A stretch of 64,000 nt of DNA from an uncultured Eubacteriales bacterium (GTDB taxonomy: Bacteria; Bacillota; Clostridia; Christensenellales; CAG-138). The notes under the pieces are model-generated. The model made no database searches and was not told the DNA's origin. It saw nothing but the letters and a program-made list of their open reading frames with translations. This document shows positions 15,683 through 24,360 of this stretch, one piece after another (position 1 is the first letter of the stretch; each line of letters opens with the position of its first letter). The position numbers and the translations under genes are program-made. The stretch is from NCBI GenBank assembly GCA_902801845.1, contig CADCJW010000005.1, forward strand, positions 100,440 through 164,439, in the 5' to 3' direction.

Positions 15683-17997
15683 GCTTCCTCCTTCAGATAG
15701 TAGAGATCGGAGCCGAAGTCCCCCAGCATCCGAATGTCCTTGTTGTAACCCGTGCCGATGAACCGCTGGTTGAGAGGAACCCCCTCAGCGAGGGCGCTGC
15801 CCGTGACGGTGTACCTTTCCTCCCCGTCCGGGAGCATGAAGAATTTGTCGATGGTGCGGATGATGAAGCCCCCCTTTCGGAGGCTCACGGGGGCCACGTG
15901 CTTCAGCAGGCTTGCCAAGGGCCCCACCCGAACGCCCCGGGTCTGCCGCTCCACGGCGTAGGTCTTGTCAGGATCCAGCCCCGGCACCCGCAGCACATCG
16001 TTGGGGGCGGCGGCCTCGTTGTCCATAAGGAAGCGGGCGGCCATGGCCTCCCCCTCCCCCAGGGCCACCCAGGTCTCCATGCCGTTCTGTCGGCCCAGAC
16101 GGCGGAAGCGGCCAAACTGGAAGGTCTTGCGGTGGGCCTTGTAAAAGTCCATGTCCTTTTTGGCTTCCTTCTTCTCGGCGGGGGTCAGGGTGCCCAGATC
16201 CATCTCCCAGCCCAGAGCCCCGAAGGCGGAGGTGTGGAACCGGGTGGATAGGGGCGTCTCCCGAAGGGTTTGCTGATGGGGAGATTCGGAGATATGGGCG
16301 CCCATGGAGGACAGGGGATAGAGATAGGACAGTCCCCCCTGGATCTTCACCCGCTCGATGGCGTCCGTGTCGTCGCTGGCCCAGATCTGCTGGGAGTAGC
16401 AGAGCATCCCCAAGTCGAACCGGTTGCCCCCGGAGGAGCAGCTTTCAAAGAGGATGTGGGGCCGGGGGTAGAAGATGCGGCCCAGCACGTCGTAGAGGCC
16501 CTTGATGTACTCGTGGAAGAAGGCCCCGTTCTCGCAGAAGGGGGAATACATGTCGCTCATGTGCCGGTTCATGTCCCACTTCACGTAGGAAATGGGACAG
16601 CTGTCCAAAATGCGGCCCACGTTCTCCACGATGTAGTCCCGGACCTGAGGGTTTACCAGGTCCAACAAAAGCTGATTCCGGCCGTAGGAGGGCTTCCTGT
16701 CCGGCAGCTTCACCGCCCAATCGGGATGGGCCCGGTAGAGGTCGCTGTTCTCGTTGACGCTCTCCGGCTCCACCCATAGGCCGAAGCCCATGCCCAGCTT
16801 GTTGATCCGGGCGCAGAGGCCCTCCAGGCCGTGGGGCAGCTTCTTTCTGTCCACGGTGTAATCTCCGAGGCCGGCTTTGTCATCGTTCCGACCCACGAAC
16901 CAGCCGTCGTCCAGGACGAACAGCTCAGCGCCCGCCTTCTTCGCCCGCTTGGCCAGGGAGAGGAGCTTCCTCTCCCGAAAGGAAAAAAAACAGGCTTCCC
17001 AATCGTTGCAGAGCACCGGCCGTTCCTTTCCCTTCCAGTCGCCCCGGATCACGTGGCCGTTGATGAAGTCGTGAAAGTGGGCGGAGAGACCGTTGAAGCC
17101 CCCGTCGGAATAGGTCATGACCCCCTCCGGCGTTTCGAAAACCGCGCCGGGAGCCAGGGTATAGCGGAAACACCGGGGACTGATGCCCGCCATGACGCGG
17201 ACGAGACCGGTCTCCGTCTTCTCCACGGCGGTGTAGTGGTTGCCGCTGTACAAAAGGTTGAAGCCCCAGCAGCGGCCCTGCTCCTCAGAGCAGTGCGCTT
17301 CGGAGAGGAGCACCCCCGGGTTGTGCTTGTGGCCGGAGGCGCCGGTGCTGCCCTCGTTCACATAGATGCCAGAGGCCACGGGCCGATCGTGGCGACGGGC
17401 CTCCCGGATCCAGGCCCCGTCGAAGGTGGTGAAGGTGAGCTCCGCGGCGGGGACCATGTCCAGCATATAGCTCATGAGCTTGTCGATGACGATGGGGGTC
17501 TCCCCCCCGTTCTTCAGCACGCAGCGCCGGGCGATCACGTCCTCACGGGGATAGACGGTGTAGATGAGGTCCAGCGTCACGGGGGCCGCCTTCTCCTTCA
17601 GGTGGAGGACCAGGGTCTCGGCGTCCTCGCCGTAGGCCGTGGGCAGGGTCTCCATGGGCAGGGCCCCAGTATGCCGCTCATGGGAAACATAGACGAAATC
17701 GTTGGTGAAGGTCCCGTCGGGAAGGGTCAGCTCCGCCGGCGGATTGCGAAAGTCCCCCTTGCCCACGCCGCTCCATTCGAGGGTCAGATCGTCGAGGCAG
17801 TAGGTGTCGCTGCTCTCGTCGTACAGAATGGAGGAGCCCCGGGCGATGGCGGTCTTGGCGGCCATGCCGGCGCCGTCGGCCATGGACACGGGGCCGCCGT
17901 AGTGCAGATGTTCCAGGTGACCAAAGTCGGTCACCCGGAAGAGATAGGCCGTGTGGTCCGTTGAGAGGCGGAAGGTTTTTTCAGCAATCTCGATCAT
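15679..17997 (-). CDS. Alpha-galactosidase (GH36)
   Basis: Hydrolyses alpha-1,6-galactosides such as melibiose and raffinose. The 772-residue protein has the GH36 N-terminal beta-sandwich, a TIM barrel and a C-terminal sheet. The nucleophile Asp lies in YVKWDMNR (near residue 473), the acid/base Asp in WASDDTDAIERVKIQ (near 541), and ESCSSGGNRFDLGM is conserved. No signal peptide is present, so it acts inside the cell on imported sugars. AAGGAG precedes the ATG. It is translationally coupled to galK, giving a galactoside-to-galactose-1-phosphate unit. Confidence 0.94.
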   Translation of the reverse strand: MIEIAEKTFRLSTDHTAYLFRVTDFGHLEHLHYGGPVSMADGAGMAAKTAIARGSSILYDESSDTYCLDDLTLEWSGVGKGDFRNPPAELTLPDGTFTNDFVYVSHERHTGALPMETLPTAYGEDAETLVLHLKEKAAPVTLDLIYTVYPREDVIARRCVLKNGGETPIVIDKLMSYMLDMVPAAELTFTTFDGAWIREARRHDRPVASGIYVNEGSTGASGHKHNPGVLLSEAHCSEEQGRCWGFNLLYSGNHYTAVEKTETGLVRVMAGISPRCFRYTLAPGAVFETPEGVMTYSDGGFNGLSAHFHDFINGHVIRGDWKGKERPVLCNDWEACFFSFRERKLLSLAKRAKKAGAELFVLDDGWFVGRNDDKAGLGDYTVDRKKLPHGLEGLCARINKLGMGFGLWVEPESVNENSDLYRAHPDWAVKLPDRKPSYGRNQLLLDLVNPQVRDYIVENVGRILDSCPISYVKWDMNRHMSDMYSPFCENGAFFHEYIKGLYDVLGRIFYPRPHILFESCSSGGNRFDLGMLCYSQQIWASDDTDAIERVKIQGGLSYLYPLSSMGAHISESPHQQTLRETPLSTRFHTSAFGALGWEMDLGTLTPAEKKEAKKDMDFYKAHRKTFQFGRFRRLGRQNGMETWVALGEGEAMAARFLMDNEAAAPNDVLRVPGLDPDKTYAVERQTRGVRVGPLASLLKHVAPVSLRKGGFIIRTIDKFFMLPDGEERYTVTGSALAEGVPLNQRFIGTGYNKDIRMLGDFGSDLYYLKEEA

Positions 17998-18018
17998 GGT
18001 GCGCTCCTTCTAAAAAAC

Positions 18019-19644
18019 TCATTCGTTCGTATCCCTCTGGGGCGGCTCCTCCAGGATCACCGCTTCCCAGGGTTGCAGCTGGCAATCCAGCTTTTTCGTA
18101 CCGTGGGTGGAGAGGACGGGATAGCCCACCAGGGGCAGCCGGACGGGCTTTGGGGACCAGTTCACCGCCACGGTGATTCGATCGTTTCCCAGCCGCCGCT
18201 CGATCTTGCACCAGCTCTTCTCCCGGCTGATGAGGCGGAAGCGGCCCTGCTTCAGCACGTCGCTGCCGTTGCGATAGGCCATGAGGGTGCGGAACCAGTT
18301 CAGCACGGAGTCGGGGTCCCCCTCCTCCGTTTGGGCGTTGATCGTCACGTGGTTCCCGTTCACCTTTAGCCAGGGGGTGCCGGTGGTGAAGCCGCCCTGG
18401 GGGCCGGGGGTCCACTGCATGGGGGTCCGGGCGTTGTCCCGGCTGGCATGCTGCATCCGCCGGAAGATCTGCTTTTCGTTCAGGCCCAGCTTCTTCAGGG
18501 TGGGGACCATGTTCTTGGATTCCACGTCCTGGATGTCCGCCATGCTTTCAAAATCGAAGTTGGTCATGCCCAGCTCCTCCCCCTGATAGACGAAGGGGGT
18601 GCCTCGGAGGGTCAAAAGCAAAGTCAGTATGGCCTTGGCGGACGCCGGGCTCCCGTCCCCGAAACGGGACACGGACCGGGGCTGGTCGTGGTTCTCAAAG
18701 TAGACCGCGTTCCAGGGGAGTTTCTTCTGCCATTTGATGAGGCTCTTGAAGAACCGCTGGGGCTTGAACTTCCGGGGCAGCCACTTGACCAGGAAGCAGT
18801 CCGCGTTCATGTGCTCGAAGGAGAAGACCATGTCGAGCTCGCCCTCGTTGGGGTCCGTCAGCTGCCGGGCCTTCTTAGGGGACACGAAGACCGTTTCGCC
18901 CACGGTGAAGCAATCGTATTTGGAGAGCACCTCCCGACGGAAACGCTTGAGGAGCTCGTGACATCCGGGCCGGGAGATATAGTATTCGCTGCCCACCAGG
19001 GCGCCCTTGGGAAAGCCGTTTTTCAGGCTGTCCTTCCAGAGAAGGTTGATGACGTCGCAGCGAAAGCCCGCCACGCCTCGGCTGAGCCAGAAGTCCATGA
19101 CCCGCTCCACCGCGTCGATCACAGCGGGGTTTCGATAGTTCAAGTCCGGCTGCCCCTTGGCGAACAGATGCAGATAGTATTGGCCCCGGACCTCATCGAA
19201 GGCCCAGGCCCCGCCGCCGAAGAAGCTGGACCAGTTGTTGGGGGGACGCTTGCCCCGACCATCGCGCCAGATGTAATAGTCCTCGTAGGGGGCCTCCCGA
19301 CGGCGGCTCTTTTGGAACCAGAAATGCTCCGAGGAGGTGTGGTTGATGACCAGGTCCATGACGATCCGCAGGCCCAGGTCCCTGGCCTTTTGGATGAGCT
19401 CGTCCATGTCGCTGAGGGTGCCGAACTTGGGGTCGATGTCGCAATAATCGGAGATGTCGTAGCCGTTGTCCTCGCCGGGGGAACGATAGACCGGGGAGAG
19501 CCACAAAATGCCCACCCCCAGGGACTTAAGATAGGGGAGCTTGGAGATGATGCCGGGGATGTCGCCCATGCCGTCGCCGTTGCTGTCGCAAAAGCTCATG
19601 GGGTAGATCTGATAGACCGCCTGTTCCTTCCACCATGTTTCCAT
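18019..19644 (-). CDS. GH13 alpha-glucosidase / oligo-1,6-glucosidase
   Basis: A 541-residue intracellular GH13 enzyme. It starts WWKEQAVYQIYPMSFCDSNG and has the four conserved regions: DLVINHTS, GFRCDVI (nucleophile Asp, about residue 198), FTVGETVF (acid/base Glu, about 250) and FENHDQPR (Asp, about 318). Domain order and length fit the oligo-1,6-glucosidase/trehalose-6-phosphate hydrolase subfamily; the exact substrate cannot be decided from motifs. It precedes the alpha-galactosidase by 21 bases, so the operon can process mixed alpha-glucoside and alpha-galactoside oligosaccharides. Confidence 0.9.
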   Translation of the reverse strand: METWWKEQAVYQIYPMSFCDSNGDGMGDIPGIISKLPYLKSLGVGILWLSPVYRSPGEDNGYDISDYCDIDPKFGTLSDMDELIQKARDLGLRIVMDLVINHTSSEHFWFQKSRRREAPYEDYYIWRDGRGKRPPNNWSSFFGGGAWAFDEVRGQYYLHLFAKGQPDLNYRNPAVIDAVERVMDFWLSRGVAGFRCDVINLLWKDSLKNGFPKGALVGSEYYISRPGCHELLKRFRREVLSKYDCFTVGETVFVSPKKARQLTDPNEGELDMVFSFEHMNADCFLVKWLPRKFKPQRFFKSLIKWQKKLPWNAVYFENHDQPRSVSRFGDGSPASAKAILTLLLTLRGTPFVYQGEELGMTNFDFESMADIQDVESKNMVPTLKKLGLNEKQIFRRMQHASRDNARTPMQWTPGPQGGFTTGTPWLKVNGNHVTINAQTEEGDPDSVLNWFRTLMAYRNGSDVLKQGRFRLISREKSWCKIERRLGNDRITVAVNWSPKPVRLPLVGYPVLSTHGTKKLDCQLQPWEAVILEEPPQRDTNE

Positions 19645-19659
19645 AGGCCCCTCCTGCGC

Positions 19660-20550
19660 TTAGTCGAATACCGTGACCAGATACTTGGGGATGAGTTCGA
19701 TGGGTTTATAGTTGAGCTTGCTGTAGCGGATGCCCTCGTCCCCGGCGTCGTCCTCCCGGTTCACGTAGGCATAGCCCGTGCCCATGAAGTTCACGAAGGC
19801 CTGAGCCATGGCCGGGTAGGCCCCGGCGGCGTTCACGTCCGCTTTCTCCGCGTGGGCAAAGAGGGTGTCCCCCTTGATCTCGCCCACGGAAAGGGCCGTA
19901 ATGCCCAGCCGGGTCACGAGACAGGCCGCCCGCTGGTTCAGCCGGCAGGCGAGCTCGATGAGGTCCATGGTGCCCTTGAGCTCGTTTCGTTCCACCTCGC
20001 TCATCTCCGGGTGCTCCGCCTCGATCCGCTCCAGAAAGGCGATGCACGCCGGGAACATGTCCTCGGTGATCTCCCGGCACTCCGCCTCGGGAAATTCCTT
20101 GTAGAACCGGTTCACGTGGTTCTTTTGGCTGTGATGCTTTTTGCCGCTGAAGGTGCGGAAGGTCTCCGCCTCGTAGAGGTAGTCGAACCAGTCCCGCTTC
20201 TCCTCGGCGAAAAACCGGCTCCCATACCTGTCCTCCAGAAGGGGCAGCTGATCGGCCCCCACGCAGGCGTAGCGCAGCTCCTCCCCCCGCGCCTTGGCGT
20301 CCCGTTCGGCGGCGGCAAAGCCCGCGTCCGCGTCCCCCGGGCCCACGGGCACGGCATAGCAGGGACCCACGTTCTTATACACGGACCGGGTCACCAGGGT
20401 ATCCCCCGCGATGGCGAAATGGGTCTGAAAGATGTTGCGCCACTGGAAGGTGACCCCCGTCGTGTTATCGCAGATACGATTGGTGCAGGCAGAAAAATAA
20501 GGCTCCATCGCCTCGATGTTTCGACAGGTCACCGGGATAAATTCGCTCAT
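19660..20550 (-). CDS. DUF2156 / phosphatidylglycerol lysyltransferase-like (GNAT fold) protein
   Basis: A 296-residue cytosolic protein of the DUF2156 family, related to the C-terminal acyltransferase domain of MprF and FemX-type enzymes. The segment TFSGKKHHSQKNHVNRFYKE and the C-terminal INREDD-like core (YVNREDDAGDEGIRYSKLNY) are typical. No MprF membrane domain is present. Soluble members are poorly characterised; some may transfer aminoacyl groups from tRNA. I place the start at 20,550 (MSEFIPVT); the in-frame region upstream runs through the promoter and lacks coding character. It is the first gene of a seven-gene leftward operon. Confidence 0.75.
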   Translation of the reverse strand: MSEFIPVTCRNIEAMEPYFSACTNRICDNTTGVTFQWRNIFQTHFAIAGDTLVTRSVYKNVGPCYAVPVGPGDADAGFAAAERDAKARGEELRYACVGADQLPLLEDRYGSRFFAEEKRDWFDYLYEAETFRTFSGKKHHSQKNHVNRFYKEFPEAECREITEDMFPACIAFLERIEAEHPEMSEVERNELKGTMDLIELACRLNQRAACLVTRLGITALSVGEIKGDTLFAHAEKADVNAAGAYPAMAQAFVNFMGTGYAYVNREDDAGDEGIRYSKLNYKPIELIPKYLVTVFD

Positions 20551-20610
20551 GCCATCCCCCGCCGGGGACCTCCTCCTCCGGGCCCGCCCAAGCAGGTCCC
20601 TTTGGGGATA

Positions 20611-20639
20611 AGTATACCAGAGAAACCCTTTTTTGTGAA
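20611..20639 (-). promoter_or_regulatory. Sigma-A promoter of the galactoside-kamBC operon
   Basis: Minus strand TTCACA (20634-20639), 17-base spacer, TATACT (20611-20616). It drives DUF2156-GH13-GH36-galK-nucleotidyltransferase-kamB-kamC. It is arranged back to back with the promoter at 20,658-20,686. Confidence 0.75.
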
Positions 20640-20657
20640 GTGTTTCGAAGCTTTTCC

Positions 20658-20686
20658 TTGACGGTAGGGAAAAAAGCGAATACAAT
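20658..20686 (+). promoter_or_regulatory. Sigma-A promoter of the HAD phosphatase gene
   Basis: TTGACG (20658-20663), 17-base spacer, TACAAT (20681-20686), 39 bases before the ATG at 20,726. Confidence 0.8.
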
Positions 20687-20725
20687 AGGGAAAATGAATC
20701 CATCCTGTTATGGAAAGGACGCCCT

Positions 20726-21391
20726 ATGCAGCTGATCGCTTTTGATCTGGACGGCACGTTGTGCAACACCATTGAAGATATCGCCCTCTCCCTGAACCGG
20801 GCTCTCGAAGCCCATGACATCCCCCCCTATCCCCAGCAGACCGTGCAGGGCATGGTGGGCCGGAGCGTGGCCTATATGTGCCAGCGGGCCATGCCCCACG
20901 GTCGGGAGAACGATTGGAAGCCGGTGATGGACAGCTTCTTCGAGGAGTACACCCTCCATTCCCTGGACCACACCCGGCCCTACCCCGGCGTGACGGAGGC
21001 TTTGCAGGCGCTGAAGGAGCGGGGCTACAAGCTGGCCGTGGTGACCAACAAGCCCCATGCCCACGCGGTGCATATGATCTCGGAGCTGTTCCCGCCCCAC
21101 GGGGAGCTCTTCTGCCAGGTCCAGGGCCAGAACAGCAAGTTTACCCTGAAGCCCCATCCCGCTCCGCTGCAGTTCGTTTTGGACATGCAGAAGGTGAAGA
21201 ACGCCAACGCCCTCTATGTGGGGGATTCGGAGGTGGATTTCCAGTTCGCCCGCAACGGCGGCCTCCACTTCTGCGGCGTCAGCTGGGGATTCAAGGGCCG
21301 TCCCTTCCTGGAGGAGCTGGGCAGCGAATTCGTCATCGACGAGCCTAAGGAGCTGCTTTGGGTGATGGACCGGCTGGAAGGGGCCGACTGA
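20726..21391 (+). CDS. HAD-family phosphatase, phosphoglycolate phosphatase-like
   Basis: A 221-residue haloacid dehalogenase hydrolase. Motif I is FDLDGTLCNT (Asp7 nucleophile, Asp9), motif II VVTNKPHA, Lys in motif III (FTLKPHPAP) and motif IV VGDSEVDFQFA. The all-helical cap between motifs I and II is the class found in phosphoglycolate phosphatase and PpaX-like enzymes. The physiological substrate cannot be told from the sequence. The gene is monocistronic, between its own promoter and a strong terminator. Confidence 0.85.
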   Translation: MQLIAFDLDGTLCNTIEDIALSLNRALEAHDIPPYPQQTVQGMVGRSVAYMCQRAMPHGRENDWKPVMDSFFEEYTLHSLDHTRPYPGVTEALQALKERGYKLAVVTNKPHAHAVHMISELFPPHGELFCQVQGQNSKFTLKPHPAPLQFVLDMQKVKNANALYVGDSEVDFQFARNGGLHFCGVSWGFKGRPFLEELGSEFVIDEPKELLWVMDRLEGAD

Positions 21392-21418
21392 TCGGGATAA
21401 CAAGACAAAAGATCGGAC

Positions 21419-21446
21419 AAAAAAAGGAGGGGCAGCCCTCCTTTTT
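21419..21446. terminator. Bidirectional terminator between the HAD gene and kdpE
   Basis: AAAAAGGAGGG pairs with CCCTCCTTTTT across a short loop, A-rich on one side and T-rich on the other. An outer stem (ATAACAAGA / TCTTGTTAT) extends it. It serves the two convergent transcripts. Confidence 0.9.
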
Positions 21447-21470
21447 ATCTTGTTATAAAAAAGCGTACAG

Positions 21471-22173
21471 CTAATCCACCTTCAGCATCCGATAGCCGAT
21501 GCCGATGTGGGTCTGGATGTATTTGGGGGAGTCCGCCCGGGGCTCTATTTTTTTGCGAAGGGTGGTCATGAACACCCGTAGGGAGGCGATGTCGCTGTCA
21601 AAGTTCCGGCCATAGATGTTCTGGGTGATGTAGGTGTGGGTCAGGACCTTGCCGGTGTTCCTGGCCAGGAGACAGAGGATCTTGTATTCCATGGGCGTCA
21701 GCTTCAGTTCCTCTTCCCCAAAGATAGGCGCAGCCGGCAGAGTAGTCGATCCTGAGCTTTCCGTTCTCATAGACGGAGCGGTCGGGATTCGCTTCGCCGC
21801 TCAGCAGGGAGAGCCGGCGGAGGGTGACCCGAAGCCTGGCCAGCAGCTCCTCCACGGAGAAGGGCTTGGTGAGATAGTCGTCCGCCCCGGCATCCAGAGC
21901 TTCGATCTTGTCCCCGTCGTCGCTGCGGGCGCTGATGACGATGATGGGCACGTTGGACCAGGTCCGCACCTGGCGGATCACGTCGATGCCGTCCATGTCG
22001 GGAAGGCCCAGATCGAGAAACAGCACGTCCGGATTGTGGGAGGAGGCCATGCGGATGGCCTCGGCCCCGTTTTTGGCGGTGAGATACCGATAGTCATGGG
22101 TCTTCAGCGTGGTGACCATCAGGTTCCTGACGGGCGCGTCGTCCTCAATGACCAGGATCAGCGGATTATTCAT
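21471..22173 (-). pseudogene. kdpE: KdpE-like response regulator, frameshifted
   Basis: OmpR-family response regulator whose reading frame is broken once. Residues 1-152 give a normal receiver domain (acidic pocket IEDDAP, phospho-Asp in LFLDLGLPDMDG, Lys in LTKPFSVEELL). At about 21,720-21,722 one extra T (minus strand CTTTGGGG, where CTTGGGG would keep frame) shifts the frame. The winged-helix domain continues in the other frame (GEEELKLTPMEYKILCLL to GIGYRMLKVD). The joined product would be 233 residues, exactly KdpE size. Unrepaired, translation ends at 21,598. It overlaps kdpD by eight bases. A genuine mutation or a sequencing error are both possible. Confidence 0.85.
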
Positions 22174-24160
22174 GGACCTGTACCTCCTTCATGGGCAGGG
22201 AAACGGTGAAGCAGCAGCCTCTGGGCGCGTTGTCGGTGAGGGCGATCCGGCCTCCGTGGCTCTCCACGATGGCCTTGCAAAGGGCCAATCCCAGCCCCAA
22301 GCCCCGGCGGCCGTCGGCCACCTTATTTTGGCCCGTATAGAACATCTCGAACACGTGGGGCTTCATTTCGTCAGGGATGCCCGGCCCGTCGTCCCGGACC
22401 GTCACCACGGCGTCCGTCCCCGCCTGGCGGCTCTCGATCGAGATATGGGAGCCTGTCGGTGTATTCTTCACGGCGTTGTTGATGAGGTTGATCAGCACCT
22501 GCATGATGAGCCGGGCGTCCATGTCCACCAGGAGGATGTCGTACGCCTCATGGACGGATATCTCATGCTGGGCCGCGTTCCGATCCACATGCTTCAAAGC
22601 TTCGTCGATCACGTCGCCCATGACCTCGGAGGAGAGGTGCAGCTCCATCTGCCCGTTCTCGATCCGAGAGATGGAGAGCAAATTTTCCACCAGGTCGATG
22701 AGCCACTCGGCGTCGTCGTAGATGTCGGAGAAGATCTGCTGCCTGGTCTCATCGTCCAGCTGCCGGTAGTGGCTCAAAAGGTTGCTGGCGTTGCCGGAGA
22801 TGGAGGTGAGCGGCGTGCGGATGTCGTGGGAGATGGACCGAAGCAGGTTCGAGCGAAGCTGCTCCTTGCGGACCATCAGATCCGCCTGCTCCTTCTCCGC
22901 GGCGTTGCGCAGGTTTTCCAGGGCCAAGGCGCACTCCCCCAGGATGGAGACCACGATGCTGTTTTCGAAGGGCTCCAAAGGCACCCCGCCGAGGCGGATG
23001 CCGATGACCCCGTAGCAGTAGCCGTTGAGGCAGATGGCGTGATACTGGGCCGCTGCGTTTTCGAACCGGTCCAGCCGGTAGCCCGCAGACCGCTGGTTCT
23101 CGAAGACCCATTGGGCGATCTCGCCTTCGTTGGCGTCCGGAGCGTTGCCGTCCAAGAGGGCGTCGTCCGTTCCATAGGCGTGGAAGGCGATCCTCTCCCC
23201 CAGCCCCGCCTCCTCCGATCGGGGGTAGATGACCACGTCCCGGCTGAGCAGGGTGATGATCTGATGGGCTGTGGTCTCGATGGCCGCCTCCGGCCGCTCC
23301 GCCTTCTGCAGAAGCTGGTTGGTGTCCAGCAGGACCTTGGTCCGAAAGGCCTCCCGGGCGCTTTGCCGGGCGTTTTGCTTCATCCGGTTGGCCAGGGTGC
23401 CCGTGATGAGGGAGGAGACGAGCATGATGGCGAAGGTCACGGCGTACTCCGTCTCGTAGGTATGGAAGCTGAATTTGGGGTCGATGAAGAACCAGTTGAA
23501 CAGAAGCACGCTGCCCAGGGAGCCCGCCACGCTGTAGACGGGGCTGATGGTGACCACGGAGATGATCAGCACCCCCAGGATGAAGATGGTGATGATGTTG
23601 GCCTCCGAAAAGCCGAACCGGGTGAAGACGAGGCCGATGATCGTGGCGGCCATGAGGAGCAGGAGGGTGTAGAGGGATTCCTGCCAGGTGGACCGCATGG
23701 AGTCCGCCATGGGGGAGTCCTTTTTCCGTTGCTTCAGATCCGCGGCGGAATCCGGGATGATGTACACGTCCACGTCCGGGGCGTTCAGGATGATCTGCTC
23801 CGTTAGCGGCGGCTTGCTCCAAAAATGGCGCCGTCGGATGCCGCTTCGGCCCACCACGATCTTGGTTGTGCCGGAGATGTGGGCGTACTCCGCCACCTGA
23901 CTGGGCACGTCGTCCCCCACGATGGTGGTGACGGAAGCGCCGCTCTGCTCGGCAAAGCGGATGTTGCTTTGAAGCCGAGCCCGATCCGTCTCCGACAGGG
24001 CGTCGTAGTGGGTGGGCTTCACGTAGATGGCCGTAAGGGTGGCCTGGAAGGCCGCCGCCATCCGGGCCGCCGCCGCCACCACCTTGGGATTGGAGGGTGA
24101 CGGGGAGACGCAGACCAGGATATGTTCGCTTTGATTGGCGTTTCTATTCATGTCGCTCAC
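22166..24160 (-). CDS. kdpD: KdpD-like sensor histidine kinase lacking the N-terminal KdpD domain
   Basis: A 664-residue membrane kinase. From the N-terminus: universal stress protein-type domain (about 12-150), a DUF4118 four-helix membrane block (about 160-260), a GAF-like region (to about 420), HisKA with SHDIRTPLTSISG, and HATPase with NLINNAVKNTP and DDGPGIPDE. Standard KdpD is near 900 residues with an extra N-terminal P-loop domain; that domain is missing, and no frame upstream encodes it. The start is GTG at 24,160 or ATG at 24,151. It forms a pair with the frameshifted KdpE. No kdpFABC is present; the neighbours are trkA/trkH, so it probably senses potassium or turgor to regulate these. 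Confidence 0.88.
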   Translation of the reverse strand: MSDMNRNANQSEHILVCVSPSPSNPKVVAAAARMAAAFQATLTAIYVKPTHYDALSETDRARLQSNIRFAEQSGASVTTIVGDDVPSQVAEYAHISGTTKIVVGRSGIRRRHFWSKPPLTEQIILNAPDVDVYIIPDSAADLKQRKKDSPMADSMRSTWQESLYTLLLLMAATIIGLVFTRFGFSEANIITIFILGVLIISVVTISPVYSVAGSLGSVLLFNWFFIDPKFSFHTYETEYAVTFAIMLVSSLITGTLANRMKQNARQSAREAFRTKVLLDTNQLLQKAERPEAAIETTAHQIITLLSRDVVIYPRSEEAGLGERIAFHAYGTDDALLDGNAPDANEGEIAQWVFENQRSAGYRLDRFENAAAQYHAICLNGYCYGVIGIRLGGVPLEPFENSIVVSILGECALALENLRNAAEKEQADLMVRKEQLRSNLLRSISHDIRTPLTSISGNASNLLSHYRQLDDETRQQIFSDIYDDAEWLIDLVENLLSISRIENGQMELHLSSEVMGDVIDEALKHVDRNAAQHEISVHEAYDILLVDMDARLIMQVLINLINNAVKNTPTGSHISIESRQAGTDAVVTVRDDGPGIPDEMKPHVFEMFYTGQNKVADGRRGLGLGLALCKAIVESHGGRIALTDNAPRGCCFTVSLPMKEVQVHE

Positions 24161-24212
24161 GATCTTTTGTGGATTTTGAAACAGTATATCATATGTATCC
24201 CTTCTTTTCTAT

Positions 24213-24332
24213 TCAATCGTCATTTTTCCGTCGCCCGAATTTCTCGTCCAACATCTTTCCCAACCGATCCACGAGATAGAAGACGCAGGCAAACGCTCCC
24301 ACAATCGCCAATATCAACACTGCGTCTGCCAT
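24213..24332 (-). CDS. Small single-span membrane protein (39 residues)
   Basis: ATG at 24,332 with GGAGGTG seven bases ahead; the product starts MADAVLILAIVGAFACVFYL, one hydrophobic span (about residues 4-21), and ends in a charged tail (VDRLGKMLDEKFGRRKNDD). It sits in the operon between trkA and kdpD. In size and shape it recalls KdpF, the small lipid-like subunit that stabilises KdpABC, but here no KdpA is present, so it may instead accompany the Trk/Ktr channel or the KdpD kinase. The strong ribosome site and tight spacing argue that it is real; no homologue was checked. Confidence 0.7.
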   Translation of the reverse strand: MADAVLILAIVGAFACVFYLVDRLGKMLDEKFGRRKNDD

Positions 24333-24360
24333 TGAGAACACCTCCTTATACATCGACAGA

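Noticed and set aside
18448..20661. A 737-codon plus-strand open frame opposite the GH13 and DUF2156 genes
   Set aside because: It is antisense to two well supported genes, crosses both of them and their intergenic gap, and shows no domain.
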